64,000 nt of DNA from NCBI GenBank assembly GCA_964528445.1, contig CAZGSL010000001.1:75462-139461 (forward strand), given 5' to 3'. A model generated the notes under the pieces. That model was not told where the DNA came from. It saw nothing but the letters and a program-made list of their open reading frames with translations, and ran no database searches. The translations under genes were made by a program, and so were the position numbers. This document shows, in pieces, positions 35,320-44,611 of this stretch (within the stretch, counting starts at the first letter, position 1; the number at the start of each line of letters is the position of its first letter). This stretch comes from JAXHMM01 sp964528445. Its GTDB lineage: Bacteria; Bacteroidota; Rhodothermia; Balneolales; Balneolaceae.

Positions 35320-36939
35320 ATGTCACTAATGAAATCACTCAACTCTGGTGTGAGCGGGCTTCGCGCCTTTCAGACCAAGATGGATGTCATCGGAAACAAT
35401 ATCTCAAACGTCGAAACCACCGGTTTCAAGGCTTCGCGCATCACGTTTACGGAGATGCTGAGCCAGCAGATCGGCTCGGGGCAGAGTTCGGAGTCCGCTC
35501 CGAGCTCTGCTGCCAAAGTCGGACTGGGAACCCGGATCTCCTCGATCGACCGGGACTTCAACCAGGGAGGCTTGCAGGACACCGGGCGCAAATCGGACCT
35601 GGCCATCGAGGGGGACGGCTTCTTCATGGTCGAGGACGGGGAGCAGTCCTACCTGACCCGGGCGGGAAATTTCGCCTTTAACAAGGACGGGTTCCTGGTG
35701 GACCAGTCCGGGCGGCAGGTGCAGGGATACAACGCGGGTTCCAACGGCGAGGTGCAGGCCAGTGGAACCACCGACGGAATCCGGGTGGACTTCGAGAACA
35801 TATTCAGTCCGCAGGCCACCCAGAACGTCTACATGGCGGGCAACCTGGGCTCGGAAACCAGCACGAAACAGGTAGTCCAGGCGCAGTCGGCTTTCACCAC
35901 CAACACGGGTGAAATCGCCGAGGAGGACACGCTGCTCAACGATCTGGCCCAGACCACTACCAACTTTGCGGCCGGAGATACCATCGATTTTGAATTCACG
36001 CTTAATGATGGGACAAATCAGACGATAACCCATACATATGCAGCCGGCGACACCCTCCAGGATGTCGTGGATACGATCAACGCGGGACTCGGGGCCGGAG
36101 AAGGCTCCGCCAGCCTGGTTGACGGCATGCTGGTGATTCGTTCCGCTCAGGCGGGCGACAGCCAGTTCAGCCTGGACAACACGGCGATCAACGGAACCGG
36201 CGTGATGACCATGCCCGGATTCCAGGTCGTCGAGGAAGGGAACACCGGCAACGTCTCCCTCAGCTCGACGGTATACGACGAGCAGGGCAAGGCGCATACG
36301 CTGTTGCTGGAATTGACCCAGACCGATGCGAACACGTGGGAATACGAGGCCAGTTTCATGGACGGTGAGGAGATAACAGCCGGTCAAAACGGCACTCTCA
36401 CCTTCGACAATACCGGAAACCTGACCAGCGACAATGCGCTGGCGATGGCCTTTGAGCCGGGTGACGGTGCGAATCCGGTGAACTTTACGCTGAACCTCGG
36501 GAATCCGGAGAACGGTTCCAAGGTGACGCAGTTCGCCGGTACAAGTTCGGCCAAGTTCGTCTCACAAGATGGATTCGCGCAGGGCAAGCTGATCGATTAC
36601 AGCATCGACGGTGACGGATATGTCAATGGCATATACGACAACGGCAAAAACATCAAGCTGGCCCAGGTGGCCGTTGCCGACGTCACCAACTACAACGGCC
36701 TGGAAACCCTGGGTGACGGGCTGTACCGAAATACCGTAGCATCCGGCGATGTCAGCATCAACACGGCTTCGAATCTTTCGGAGACCAAGTTGAATTCTGG
36801 CATGCTGGAAGGATCAAATGTCGATCTGGCGCGTGAGTTTACGGACATGATTACTTCGCAGAGGGCCTACCAGTCCAATGCACGGGTAATCACGACCGCG
36901 GATGAACTTCTCGCTGAAGCCGTAAATCTCAAGCGCTGA
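35320..36939 (+). CDS. flgE: Flagellar hook protein FlgE
   Basis: A 539-residue hook subunit, longer than the roughly 400 of enteric FlgE. The N-terminus has the axial-protein motif VIGNNISNVETTGFKASR, and the C-terminus ends in VDLAREFTDMITSQRAYQSNARVITT. The additional length lies in the surface domains. An ATCCAACGGAGG leader gives a clear ribosome-binding site. A strong hairpin follows the stop. Confidence 0.94.
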   Translation: MSLMKSLNSGVSGLRAFQTKMDVIGNNISNVETTGFKASRITFTEMLSQQIGSGQSSESAPSSAAKVGLGTRISSIDRDFNQGGLQDTGRKSDLAIEGDGFFMVEDGEQSYLTRAGNFAFNKDGFLVDQSGRQVQGYNAGSNGEVQASGTTDGIRVDFENIFSPQATQNVYMAGNLGSETSTKQVVQAQSAFTTNTGEIAEEDTLLNDLAQTTTNFAAGDTIDFEFTLNDGTNQTITHTYAAGDTLQDVVDTINAGLGAGEGSASLVDGMLVIRSAQAGDSQFSLDNTAINGTGVMTMPGFQVVEEGNTGNVSLSSTVYDEQGKAHTLLLELTQTDANTWEYEASFMDGEEITAGQNGTLTFDNTGNLTSDNALAMAFEPGDGANPVNFTLNLGNPENGSKVTQFAGTSSAKFVSQDGFAQGKLIDYSIDGDGYVNGIYDNGKNIKLAQVAVADVTNYNGLETLGDGLYRNTVASGDVSINTASNLSETKLNSGMLEGSNVDLAREFTDMITSQRAYQSNARVITTADELLAEAVNLKR

Positions 36940-36971
36940 TGGCATGAACTGACAACTTAATTCGTCTCTAC

Positions 36972-37018
36972 GCCCGTGCCGCTCCGCCCGGTCCCAAGCC
37001 GGGGGGTGCGGCACGGGC
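36972..37018 (+). promoter_or_regulatory. Strong hairpin between flgE and motA
   Basis: An 11-bp perfect stem (GCCCGTGCCGC / GCGGCACGGGC) encloses a second GC-rich stem with two mismatches. There is no T-run after it, so it is not a standard terminator. It may stabilise the hook mRNA 3' end or reduce read-through into the motor genes. Confidence 0.55.
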
Positions 37019-37051
37019 CCCGGAGGCGACCATAAAGGATGTACTGCGACT

Positions 37052-37927
37052 GTGGATAAGTCAACTGTTATAGGATTGGTCGGTGGATTCGCCCTGGTGA
37101 TCGTAGCTATTGTCACGCAGGGCGATTTTGGTATTTTCTTAAGTTTATCGGCCATCCTGATCGTGGGAGGGGGCGTTATCAGCTCATCTATCGTCAACTA
37201 CAGTATCGATGAGGTTAAAAACACCGCCTCCCTCACGCTGGAGTACCTGAAATCCCGGCAGACCGATCTGCGAACAGATATCGAGCTGATGAACATGTTC
37301 GCCCGCAAGGCCCGGAGGGAGGGCCTTCTTCGGCTGGAGGAGGATGTCCACCACGTTAACAACAACTATCTGCAGAACGGGCTGCAGCTGGCCATCGACG
37401 GCACCGAGAAAAACACGCTGATCACCATCCTGGACGACCAGCTGGAGAGCGCCCGCCGCAACCTGAACAAGAGCGTATCCATCCTCTACAGCATGGCCGA
37501 ATACTCGCCTGCGTTCGGGATGATCGGGACGGTGATCGGCCTGATCCTGATGCTGCAGAACATCCAGGACCCCGAGGCGCTGGGAGCAGGCCTGGCCGTG
37601 GCGTTGCTGACCACCCTCTACGGCACCGTTTTTGCCAACATGGTATTCATGCCCCTGGCCGGGAAACTGGAATACCTCGGCGAGAAACAGCTGATTCGCA
37701 ACGAGATGTTCAAATCGGCCGTTATCTCGATCGTGGACGAGGAGAACCCGCGCCTGATGGAGAACAAGATGCTGAACTACGTCTCCCCCTCCCAGCGGGC
37801 CGAATACCGGGCCTATTACAACGAGCACAGCTTCAACAAGAAGCGAGAGGAGAAGCTCTACGAACACTGGATTAACATACAGAACAACTCATGGCAAGAT
37901 CTTCAGACAGTTCTGGAAACTGGCTAA
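37052..37927 (+). CDS. motA: Flagellar motor stator protein MotA
   Basis: A 291-residue stator subunit starting with GTG. It has four membrane segments: two near the N-terminus and two near residues 145-205, with the conserved proline motif YSPAFGMIGTVIGLILML. The cytoplasmic loop between them carries the charged residues that push FliG. It overlaps motB by 37 bp. Proton versus sodium use cannot be told. Confidence 0.93.
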   Translation: MDKSTVIGLVGGFALVIVAIVTQGDFGIFLSLSAILIVGGGVISSSIVNYSIDEVKNTASLTLEYLKSRQTDLRTDIELMNMFARKARREGLLRLEEDVHHVNNNYLQNGLQLAIDGTEKNTLITILDDQLESARRNLNKSVSILYSMAEYSPAFGMIGTVIGLILMLQNIQDPEALGAGLAVALLTTLYGTVFANMVFMPLAGKLEYLGEKQLIRNEMFKSAVISIVDEENPRLMENKMLNYVSPSQRAEYRAYYNEHSFNKKREEKLYEHWINIQNNSWQDLQTVLETG

Positions 37928-38628
37928 TGACATATGCCGACTTTATCACCCTCATGATGATCTTTTTCATCGTGCTCTACACCTTTACGCCCGGCGTGGA
38001 GCAAAACAAGTTTGAAGCCATTGTGGGAGCGTTTAAGGGGAAACAGGGGGTGCTGAACTACGACGCGGTATTCAGCAGCGAGATGCCGGACATCGAGATG
38101 CAGCGCGCGAAGAACTGGGAGCAGCTTCGCCAGTACATCAGCGAACAGGATCTGAGCGACGCGGTGGAGCTGGAGATGACGCCCTCCGGGGTGCGCATCA
38201 TCCTGGGGGAATCGGTCACGTTCGATACCTATTCGGCCGAACTGAAACCTGCCGCCCCGCCCATCCTGCAGACGATCCTGCAGACCATCGAGGAGTACGA
38301 GGCGGAGGAGCTCCGGGAACTGGAGATCCAGGGGCACACCGACAACCGCCCCGTTCGCCCGGGAGCCCGCCAGTACCAGAGCAACTGGGAACTCGGCGCG
38401 GCGCGGGCCACTTCAGTCTTGTCCTTTTTTGTCGATAACAGTTCCATAGATCCCGCTTTGATCAAAGCCAGCACCTTCAGCCAGTACCGGCCGCGGACCG
38501 AGAACGAGACGGTCGAGGGACGGCGGAAAAATCGGCGGGTGGAGATATTTGTCCGGTATCATATTCCGGAGGAACCGACCTCCCTGCCGGACGGCACACC
38601 TGAAGAGCTAACACAAGAATCTGAGTAG
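37891..38628 (+). CDS. motB: Flagellar motor stator protein MotB
   Basis: A 245-residue stator subunit. The single membrane helix begins right after a short N-terminus and contains the ion-binding aspartate (TYADFITLMMIFF, Asp17). The C-terminal OmpA-like peptidoglycan-binding domain is clear (EIQGHTDNRPV and GRRKNRRVEIFV). Its ATG lies inside the end of motA, so the two subunits are translationally coupled. Confidence 0.94.
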   Translation: MARSSDSSGNWLMTYADFITLMMIFFIVLYTFTPGVEQNKFEAIVGAFKGKQGVLNYDAVFSSEMPDIEMQRAKNWEQLRQYISEQDLSDAVELEMTPSGVRIILGESVTFDTYSAELKPAAPPILQTILQTIEEYEAEELRELEIQGHTDNRPVRPGARQYQSNWELGAARATSVLSFFVDNSSIDPALIKASTFSQYRPRTENETVEGRRKNRRVEIFVRYHIPEEPTSLPDGTPEELTQESE

Positions 38629-38630
38629 GA

Positions 38631-39149
38631 ATGGCTAGAGACGAGAAAAAGGGACCCGGGGCAGAAAAGAAGGAATCCACCGAAAAAAGTTCCGGGCAGC
38701 AGGAGGAGAAAGGTAAAATATTTAGCAGGTATGGAAAAATTTTCCTCATACTGGCGGTCATGCTCGGCCAGTCGGGGGGCGCCTACGCAATTATCAATAC
38801 CTATTACGATCAGATCCACAGCTGGGTCAGGAGTATGCAGACCCGGGGCGGGGTCTACCACAACTTTGAAGACATCATTATAAACCCGGCGAATTCCGGG
38901 GGAGAACGCTACCTGATCCTCAGTGTGTCCGTAGAAATGCAGTCTGAGAGCGATCAGGCCAGGCTGGAGCAGAACCAGGTGCGCATTATCGACCAGATCA
39001 ACCAGATCCTCTCCAAGCGTACGGCGGACGAACTGGTCAACCTTCAGACCCGCAAGGAGATCAAAAGGGAGATCGGTGTCATGATTAATAACGAATTTGA
39101 CGAAAACATGGTACGGAATTTGTTCTTTACCAAGTACGTGTTACAGTAA
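38631..39149 (+). CDS. fliL: Flagellar basal body-associated protein FliL
   Basis: A 172-residue single-span protein. A charged N-terminal tail precedes the membrane helix (about 32-50), and the periplasmic domain has the FliL pattern YLILSVSVEMQSE and ending RNLFFTKYVLQ. FliL supports stator placement. It starts 2 bp after motB and lies before fliM, the usual order. Confidence 0.85.
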   Translation: MARDEKKGPGAEKKESTEKSSGQQEEKGKIFSRYGKIFLILAVMLGQSGGAYAIINTYYDQIHSWVRSMQTRGGVYHNFEDIIINPANSGGERYLILSVSVEMQSESDQARLEQNQVRIIDQINQILSKRTADELVNLQTRKEIKREIGVMINNEFDENMVRNLFFTKYVLQ

Positions 39150-39164
39150 TGAACAAATTCGACC

Positions 39165-40142
39165 ATGAGCGAGGATACGGCCCCACCGGTGATGAGACTG
39201 GCTCCGTCCGGCCCGAAGGGTGAAAATTCGGGCTCCGGAGAAGAGCCGGTTATAAAAAAGTACGACTTCAAGCACCCGAAGCTGGTCAGCAAGGAGACCA
39301 TGCGGGCCCTGCGCAATATCCACGAGCTGCTTTCTCGCAGCCTGAACAGGATTTTTACCGACTCCATCAACCAGAAGGCCGAAGTCTCCCTCCAGGCCAT
39401 CGACGAGGTAATCTTTTCCGAGTTCCTGGGGGAACTGGAGCCCCCCACTGCCCTTTTCCTTTTCAACATCGAGGAGATGGGTGACTGGGCCGTTATGGAG
39501 ATGCATCCTTCCTTCTGCCTCTACTGCATCGAACGGCTGAGCGGAAGCCGGGAGAACGAGATGAAACCCTCCCGGGCACTTACGCGAATCGAGGAGCGGG
39601 TGATCTCGCGCATCGTGAACAAGATATTCAAGGAGCTGGGGCATGTCTGGTCTCCCTACCTCAACATCACTATTCAGAACCACGTCTACGAGAGCAAGCC
39701 GGCCAATATCCGCACCATTTCCAGTCACGTGCCGGGCATTGTGGTCCGGTACGTTATACGCGTGGGAGGATTGACGGTGCCCTACAAGCTCTGTTATCCC
39801 TACGCAATGCTGAAAGAGCAGATGAACCTCAATTTTCACAAGAACGACAAGGACCAGGACAAGAAGGTCCTGAGTCCCGTGGAGCGGCGGACCTTCGAGA
39901 ACTACATGAAGTCCGTCTCCGTTCCGCTGCAGGTGTTGCTCGGCAGGGCGCGAATCTCCATGAAGGAACTGGTGGGCATGGAGGAGGGAGACGTGATCAA
40001 ACTGAACCAGCTCATCGACGAGCCCCTCGACGTAATGGTGAAGGGAACCCGGAAGATGACCGGATTCCCCGGCAAGATCAATGGGATGAAAGCCATAAAA
40101 GTTTTTGAAGTACAGAAAAACCGTAAACTAAAAGAAGAGTAA
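39165..40142 (+). CDS. fliM: Flagellar motor switch protein FliM, lacking the CheY-docking peptide
   Basis: A 325-residue switch protein. The middle CheC-like domain (YDFKHPKLVSKETMRALR onward) and the C-terminal SpoA domain (FENYMKSVSVPLQVLLGRARISMKEL) are both present. The N-terminal LSQDEIDALL-type peptide that binds CheY-P in most FliM proteins is missing; the first 35 residues are instead Pro/Gly/Ser-rich. There is no in-frame coding space upstream that could hold it, because fliL ends 15 bp earlier. Confidence 0.9.
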   Translation: MSEDTAPPVMRLAPSGPKGENSGSGEEPVIKKYDFKHPKLVSKETMRALRNIHELLSRSLNRIFTDSINQKAEVSLQAIDEVIFSEFLGELEPPTALFLFNIEEMGDWAVMEMHPSFCLYCIERLSGSRENEMKPSRALTRIEERVISRIVNKIFKELGHVWSPYLNITIQNHVYESKPANIRTISSHVPGIVVRYVIRVGGLTVPYKLCYPYAMLKEQMNLNFHKNDKDQDKKVLSPVERRTFENYMKSVSVPLQVLLGRARISMKELVGMEEGDVIKLNQLIDEPLDVMVKGTRKMTGFPGKINGMKAIKVFEVQKNRKLKEE

Positions 40143-40146
40143 CGTC

Positions 40147-41148
40147 ATGGAAGTACAACACTGGACGCAGGGCGTGGATAAACACCTGCCCGGACTGGAA
40201 AAGTTTTTCGAGCAGGTTCTGCTGCAATCCTGCAAAGTGGAACAGGCGGACTGCGATGCCCTGGACAATGAGAAGGCAGTGGAATTCCTGAAGGAGTCGG
40301 GATTCCTGGTCCGGACGGCGGAGGAGAATTTTCAATCGGAAATCGTGCTCGGCTTCAATGAGGGCTGGGGTGCACTTCTGGCCGAAAAGATCCTGGATAC
40401 CGAAGAGGAGGTAGCCGGAGAGATTACCGGGGAACTGGTCCGGGAAGTGGCGGAGAAACTTTTGGATGCCGTCTCCTCGGCGCTCTCCGAGGTGGGTGTG
40501 GACGTGGAACTTTCCGATCTCGAACTGATCCGGAAAGGCCAGTTGAAGCGCTCGCTGAACATACAGGATTACCTATCGGCGCTGCTTACTATCGGTTCCG
40601 GGGACGATGCGGAAGCGGAGGATAGCCTGCAGCCCTTCGAGGTGAGGGTGGTAATCTCCAAGCCCAACGAGGAAAATATCGAGTTGGTGGAAGCGGCGTT
40701 CTCAGACGAGAATCCCTTCTTCAACGATGAGTACGAGGAAAAATTCAGCAATTTAGCCGCGGAAGTGGAGATACGGCGTTCCTCCGACAACGGGCGGGAG
40801 GGAGCCGGGGCCGGCCTGAAGGTCGAAGGACAGAACGTGGAATTTGAGAATTTTGACCGCGCCTCCGGCAATAAGAACGACCGGGAAGTCCGCAACATCG
40901 ACATCCTGAAAGATGTGGAGATGGACCTCTCCGTGGAACTGGGCCGCCGGGAGATGCCGCTGGGCAAGGTGCTTCAGCTCGTCAAGGGTTCGGTGATCGA
41001 ACTGGAGAAACTGGCGGGAGAGCCGGTCGAAATACTGGTAAACGGGCATATGATCGCCCGGGGTGACGTGGTCGTGATCGACGAACATTTCGGCGTGCGC
41101 ATCTCCAAACTCCTGGCTACCCGGGAACGTCTTAAAGGATTGAGCTGA
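40147..41148 (+). CDS. FliN/FliY-type switch protein with long N-terminus
   Basis: A 333-residue protein. The last 80 or so residues are a clear SpoA/FliN domain (DVEMDLSVELGRREMPLGKV and EPVEILVNGHMIARGDVVV). The first 230 residues recall the CheC/CheX fold (GELVREVAEKLLDAVSSAL near residue 95-113) but lack the Glu-x2-Asn phosphatase motif. Normal FliN is about 100-140 residues; B. subtilis FliY is a CheC-FliN fusion. It lies between fliM and fliO. The final A of fliN's stop overlaps the fliO start. Confidence 0.82.
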   Translation: MEVQHWTQGVDKHLPGLEKFFEQVLLQSCKVEQADCDALDNEKAVEFLKESGFLVRTAEENFQSEIVLGFNEGWGALLAEKILDTEEEVAGEITGELVREVAEKLLDAVSSALSEVGVDVELSDLELIRKGQLKRSLNIQDYLSALLTIGSGDDAEAEDSLQPFEVRVVISKPNEENIELVEAAFSDENPFFNDEYEEKFSNLAAEVEIRRSSDNGREGAGAGLKVEGQNVEFENFDRASGNKNDREVRNIDILKDVEMDLSVELGRREMPLGKVLQLVKGSVIELEKLAGEPVEILVNGHMIARGDVVVIDEHFGVRISKLLATRERLKGLS

Positions 41149-41936
41149 TGATTGACTGGGATACGTTCAAACAGCAGCTTCAGACCAATCCGAACCGCAC
41201 CCTCGGTTTCGTACTGGGTCTGGCGGGCTGCCTGATGCTCATCTGGCTCGCCGTGGTGCTGCAGTCGTCCGCTCCCGGCGAGAGCCGGCCCGTAACGATG
41301 CTCGCCGAGGCGCGCGCGGACAGCAGCGCCCCGGCGAGTGTTCCTGATACGGCCCGAACCGGCGATACGGCGACAGCCGATTCCGCGGCGCCGGGCCTTA
41401 CGCCTGTCGGAGCCGATGCGGAGCCTGCGGACTCCCTGCAGGGTGCTGTCCACGCCTCGCAAGCGGAGGAGAGCCCCCGCCTCAGCCAGGTCAACAACAT
41501 TCTGCCTACCCTCCTGGTCATGCTGGCGCTTATCGGGGGACTCTGGTACTGGATCAGGCGCAAATCCGGGAACCGCCCGCCCGATTCCGGCGGCGAGAAC
41601 GATTTTTTCCGCTTGAAGGCTTCCCGTGAACTGTTTCCCGGCAAACATATGGCATTGATAGAGATCAACGGGGAACACTGGATCGTGGGCGACGGGCCTG
41701 GCGGACTTCAGATCATGCACCGGTACCGGGCGGGAGAGTGGGAGGCGCCCCCCGCGGGAACCGAAAATAATTCGGGAGAGGGAAACTGGAAGAGCTTTTT
41801 CAGCGATGCTCTCAAGGCGGGCGCGCCTGCGAAATCGGAGAACGGCAGCGCCGGATCCGGCAAACGTTCCCGGCCCGGCAAACCGTCCGCCGAACGCGAC
41901 GCCGACAGAAACGGGGAGGCCTCGCGGTTATGGTAG
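41148..41936 (+). CDS. fliO: Flagellar export protein FliO
   Basis: A 262-residue membrane protein. Two hydrophobic segments are seen (LGFVLGLAGCLMLIWLAVV, about 20-38, and ILPTLLVMLALIGGLWYW, about 119-136), with a Ser/Ala/Asp-rich linker between them. The cytoplasmic part has the FliO pattern ELFPGKHMALIEINGEHWIVG. The Lys/Ser/Gly-rich tail is longer than usual. FliO helps FliP assemble. It overlaps fliP by 7 bp. Confidence 0.78.
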   Translation: MIDWDTFKQQLQTNPNRTLGFVLGLAGCLMLIWLAVVLQSSAPGESRPVTMLAEARADSSAPASVPDTARTGDTATADSAAPGLTPVGADAEPADSLQGAVHASQAEESPRLSQVNNILPTLLVMLALIGGLWYWIRRKSGNRPPDSGGENDFFRLKASRELFPGKHMALIEINGEHWIVGDGPGGLQIMHRYRAGEWEAPPAGTENNSGEGNWKSFFSDALKAGAPAKSENGSAGSGKRSRPGKPSAERDADRNGEASRLW

Positions 41937-42709
41937 CATACGGCCGACGATACGGAGTTAAAATTGCGGCGGCCCTTCTTATGACGGCCGCGCTCTTTCT
42001 GCTTGCCGAGACAAGCATGGCACAGAGCGGTGGCGGTACCATGCCAAGCGTCAACATCAGCGTGGACGGGGATGGGGGAGAGGACTTCTCCCTCGCCATT
42101 CAGACCCTCATCATCCTGACCATCCTCTCCTTCGGGCCGGCCATCATTACCATGATGACCAGTTTCACCCGCCTGGTGGTGGTATTCTTTTTCCTGAGGA
42201 TGGGACTGGGAACCCAGCAGTCGCCCCCCAACCAGGTGCTTCTGGGACTCGCTATGTTCCTGACCATCTTTATCATGGCTCCGACGTTTGACGATATCAA
42301 CAGCGAGGCCATCCAGCCCTACCTGAACGAAGAAATTAACCAGACCGAGGCCCTCACGCGGGCGGGAACGCCCCTGAAAGAGTTTATGGTCCGGCAGACC
42401 CGGGAGAAGGATCTTTTGCTCTTTATGGACCTGGGGGACATGGATTCGGTGGGCAGCGTCGAGGAGATACCGGTTCACGTAGTTGTCCCCTCCTTCATCA
42501 TCAGCGAGCTGCGACTGGCATTTCAGATCGGATTCATGATCTACCTGCCGTTTATGGTCATCGACCTGGTGATTGCGTCCGTGCTTCTCTCCATGGGAAT
42601 TATGTTCCTGCCGCCCGTCCTGGTCTCTCTCCCTTTCAAGATCCTGGTATTCGTACTTACCGACGGATGGTATCTGCTCGTGGAATCACTCCTGAAAAGT
42701 TTTAGCTGA
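41930..42709 (+). CDS. fliP: Flagellar export gate protein FliP
   Basis: A 259-residue export-gate subunit. A cleavable signal peptide (ending near TSMAQ) precedes the conserved core with LIILTILSFGPAIITMMTSF, FTRLVVVFFFLRMGLGTQQSPPN and the two C-terminal helices around FQIGFMIYLPFMVIDLVIAS. It starts inside fliO and is followed by fliQ and fliR. Confidence 0.95.
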   Translation: MVAYGRRYGVKIAAALLMTAALFLLAETSMAQSGGGTMPSVNISVDGDGGEDFSLAIQTLIILTILSFGPAIITMMTSFTRLVVVFFFLRMGLGTQQSPPNQVLLGLAMFLTIFIMAPTFDDINSEAIQPYLNEEINQTEALTRAGTPLKEFMVRQTREKDLLLFMDLGDMDSVGSVEEIPVHVVVPSFIISELRLAFQIGFMIYLPFMVIDLVIASVLLSMGIMFLPPVLVSLPFKILVFVLTDGWYLLVESLLKSFS

Positions 42710-42711
42710 TC

Positions 42712-42990
42712 ATGAACACGGAAGTCGGACTATACTGGCTGCAGGAAGCCCTGGTTGCCGCCGTGGTGCTGGCGGGCCCGGTGCTGATCGGCGCTCTGAT
42801 TGTGGGACTGCTGATCGCGGTTTTCCAGGCGGTGACCACCATCCAGGAGATGACCCTGACCTACGTACCGAAAATGATGATCGTGGTGGTTATTCTCTTC
42901 TTCATGTTCGGTTTCATGCTGGAGTACGCCATCGATTTCATGGAGCGGGTGATTACTTTCATTCCCACCATAACGGGCACGCAGGTATAG
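42712..42990 (+). CDS. fliQ: Flagellar export gate protein FliQ
   Basis: A 92-residue protein with two membrane helices, LVAAVVLAGPVLIGALIVGL and MMIVVVILFFMFGFMLEY, joined by FQAVTTIQEMTLTYVPK, the FliQ hallmark. It begins 2 bp after fliP. Confidence 0.94.
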   Translation: MNTEVGLYWLQEALVAAVVLAGPVLIGALIVGLLIAVFQAVTTIQEMTLTYVPKMMIVVVILFFMFGFMLEYAIDFMERVITFIPTITGTQV

Positions 42991-42994
42991 GACG

Positions 42995-43780
42995 ATGATG
43001 TCCCTGCTGAGCATCGAATTTATCCTGGGGGCATTCCTGGTTTTTGTCCGCGTCAGCGCGCTGGTGGGCACCGCACCCTTCTTCAGCAACGGTTCCATCC
43101 CCATGCGGGTGAAGCTCTTTTTCGCGGTCTCCCTCACCGTCATGCTCTATCCCATCGTTCCGGTCCAGGGCGGGGGCATCCCGCTCGACGCCACCACCCT
43201 CGAGGTGGTCATACTGGTATTCAAGGAAGTGCTGGTGGGGGTGGCCATGGGACTCACCGGCCAGCTGATATTTGCCGGTCTCCAGATGGGCGGGGAGCTG
43301 ATGAGCGTCAATATCGGCCTCAGTTTCGCCAGTGTTGTAGATCCCGTTAATCAGTCACAGGGCTCCATCGTAAGTCAGCTTTTCGGACTTCTTGGGGTAC
43401 TGGTCTTCATCGGCGTGGGAGGGGACGGTTACTACATACGGGCCCTGGCTCACAGCTTTGACGTCGTGCCGCTGGGAGAGGGCATGGTAACACGGGCGGC
43501 GCCGGCCTTTATTGAGATAGCAACCTATCTTTTTGTGGTTGGAGTACAAATGGCGGCGCCGTTCATCCTCGTCCTGTTCCTGCTGGATCTCTCTCTTGCC
43601 ATCTTCGCCAGGATCATGCCGCAGGCCAACATCTTCTTTATCGCACTTCCCCTGAAGCTGGGAATAGGTATGCTTCTGCTCATCCTGATCCTGCCCTATG
43701 CGCCCGCTGCCTTCGACCGCTTCTTCACCAGGCTGTGGGAGTTCCTGGCGATGATGCTGGAATACCTGGGAGGCGTGTAG
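42995..43780 (+). CDS. fliR: Flagellar export gate protein FliR
   Basis: A 261-residue, six-helix export-gate subunit that ends the long plus-strand operon. Motifs: SALVGTAPFFSNGSIPMRVK near the start, FKEVLVGVAMGLTGQLIFA, and the C-terminal LDLSLAIFARIMPQANIFFI. It is convergent with fliA, 30 bp apart, with no clear terminator between them. Confidence 0.94.
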   Translation: MMSLLSIEFILGAFLVFVRVSALVGTAPFFSNGSIPMRVKLFFAVSLTVMLYPIVPVQGGGIPLDATTLEVVILVFKEVLVGVAMGLTGQLIFAGLQMGGELMSVNIGLSFASVVDPVNQSQGSIVSQLFGLLGVLVFIGVGGDGYYIRALAHSFDVVPLGEGMVTRAAPAFIEIATYLFVVGVQMAAPFILVLFLLDLSLAIFARIMPQANIFFIALPLKLGIGMLLLILILPYAPAAFDRFFTRLWEFLAMMLEYLGGV

Positions 43781-43810
43781 CGGCATCCTGCCCGCCGAAC
43801 CTCTCCGGTC

Positions 43811-44578
43811 CTAGTGAACCTCTTCGGTGAGGTCGGCCGAGAGGGTGGACTTGAGCTGCAGCAGCAGTTTCCCGACGATCTGGGAGATGCGGGCTTCGGT
43901 AAGTCCCAGCAGTGCGGCGATCTCCCTGAGCGTCAGGTCCTCGTAATAATAGAGCGAAAGCACCAGCCTGTCTCTCTCCCCGAGTTCCTTGATGGCGGAC
44001 TGCAGCTGGCTGGAGATGCTGCTGCGGTCGAGCTCGGCGTCCGGTCGCTCGATGTTCCCATCCTCCAGCCGGTCGCTGAGGGTGGTGCTGCTGTTCTCCT
44101 CGTACACCTTGCTGTCCAGCGAAAGGACCGCCCGCTGCTGCACATTGCTCAGCAGCTCGTAGTACTCATCCAGGGAGATGTCCATGGTCCGGGCCACCTC
44201 CTCGTCGGAGGGCTGGCGGCCGAGCTCCTGCTGCAGCTGCGACATGATCTCCCTGGCCTTGCCGTAGCTGGCACGGTCGCTTCGCGGCAACTCGTCAATG
44301 GAGCGCAGGTAGTCGATCACGCTGCCGCGTATGCGGTAGTAGGAGAACGTGTTGAACTTGATATCCTTCGCGCAGTCGTAGTTCTCGAGTGCCTGCAGCA
44401 GCCCCAGTATGGCGGCGCTCTCCAGGTCCTCCTGCTGCGAGAGAGGCGTGTCGGGATTGCGAATTTTTCCGATGATGCTTTTGACCAGAGGCATGGCCTC
44501 CGTGATGATGGCATTGCGCAGCCCCTGGGTAGGGTCCTGGCAATAGGCATCAACCAGCTCTTGTAGGGACTTGTCCAT
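43811..44578 (-). CDS. fliA: Flagellar sigma factor FliA (sigma-28)
   Basis: A 255-residue sigma-70 family factor. Region 2 (DLESAAILGLLQALENYD, FNTFSYYRIRGSVIDYLR), region 3 and region 4 (LREIAALLGLTEARISQIVGK) are complete, and region 1 is absent, as in FliA. It is the last gene of the minus-strand flhB-flhA-flhF-flhG cluster. The window holds one clear candidate target promoter, before fliS. Confidence 0.92.
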   Translation of the reverse strand: MDKSLQELVDAYCQDPTQGLRNAIITEAMPLVKSIIGKIRNPDTPLSQQEDLESAAILGLLQALENYDCAKDIKFNTFSYYRIRGSVIDYLRSIDELPRSDRASYGKAREIMSQLQQELGRQPSDEEVARTMDISLDEYYELLSNVQQRAVLSLDSKVYEENSSTTLSDRLEDGNIERPDAELDRSSISSQLQSAIKELGERDRLVLSLYYYEDLTLREIAALLGLTEARISQIVGKLLLQLKSTLSADLTEEVH

Positions 44579-44611
44579 AATGGCTTACCTTGATTTGGCC
44601 CGGCCTGAGGT

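Noticed and set aside
35238..35681. Open frame starting before flgE
   Set aside because: It runs in another frame through the conserved flgE N-terminus and has no motif.
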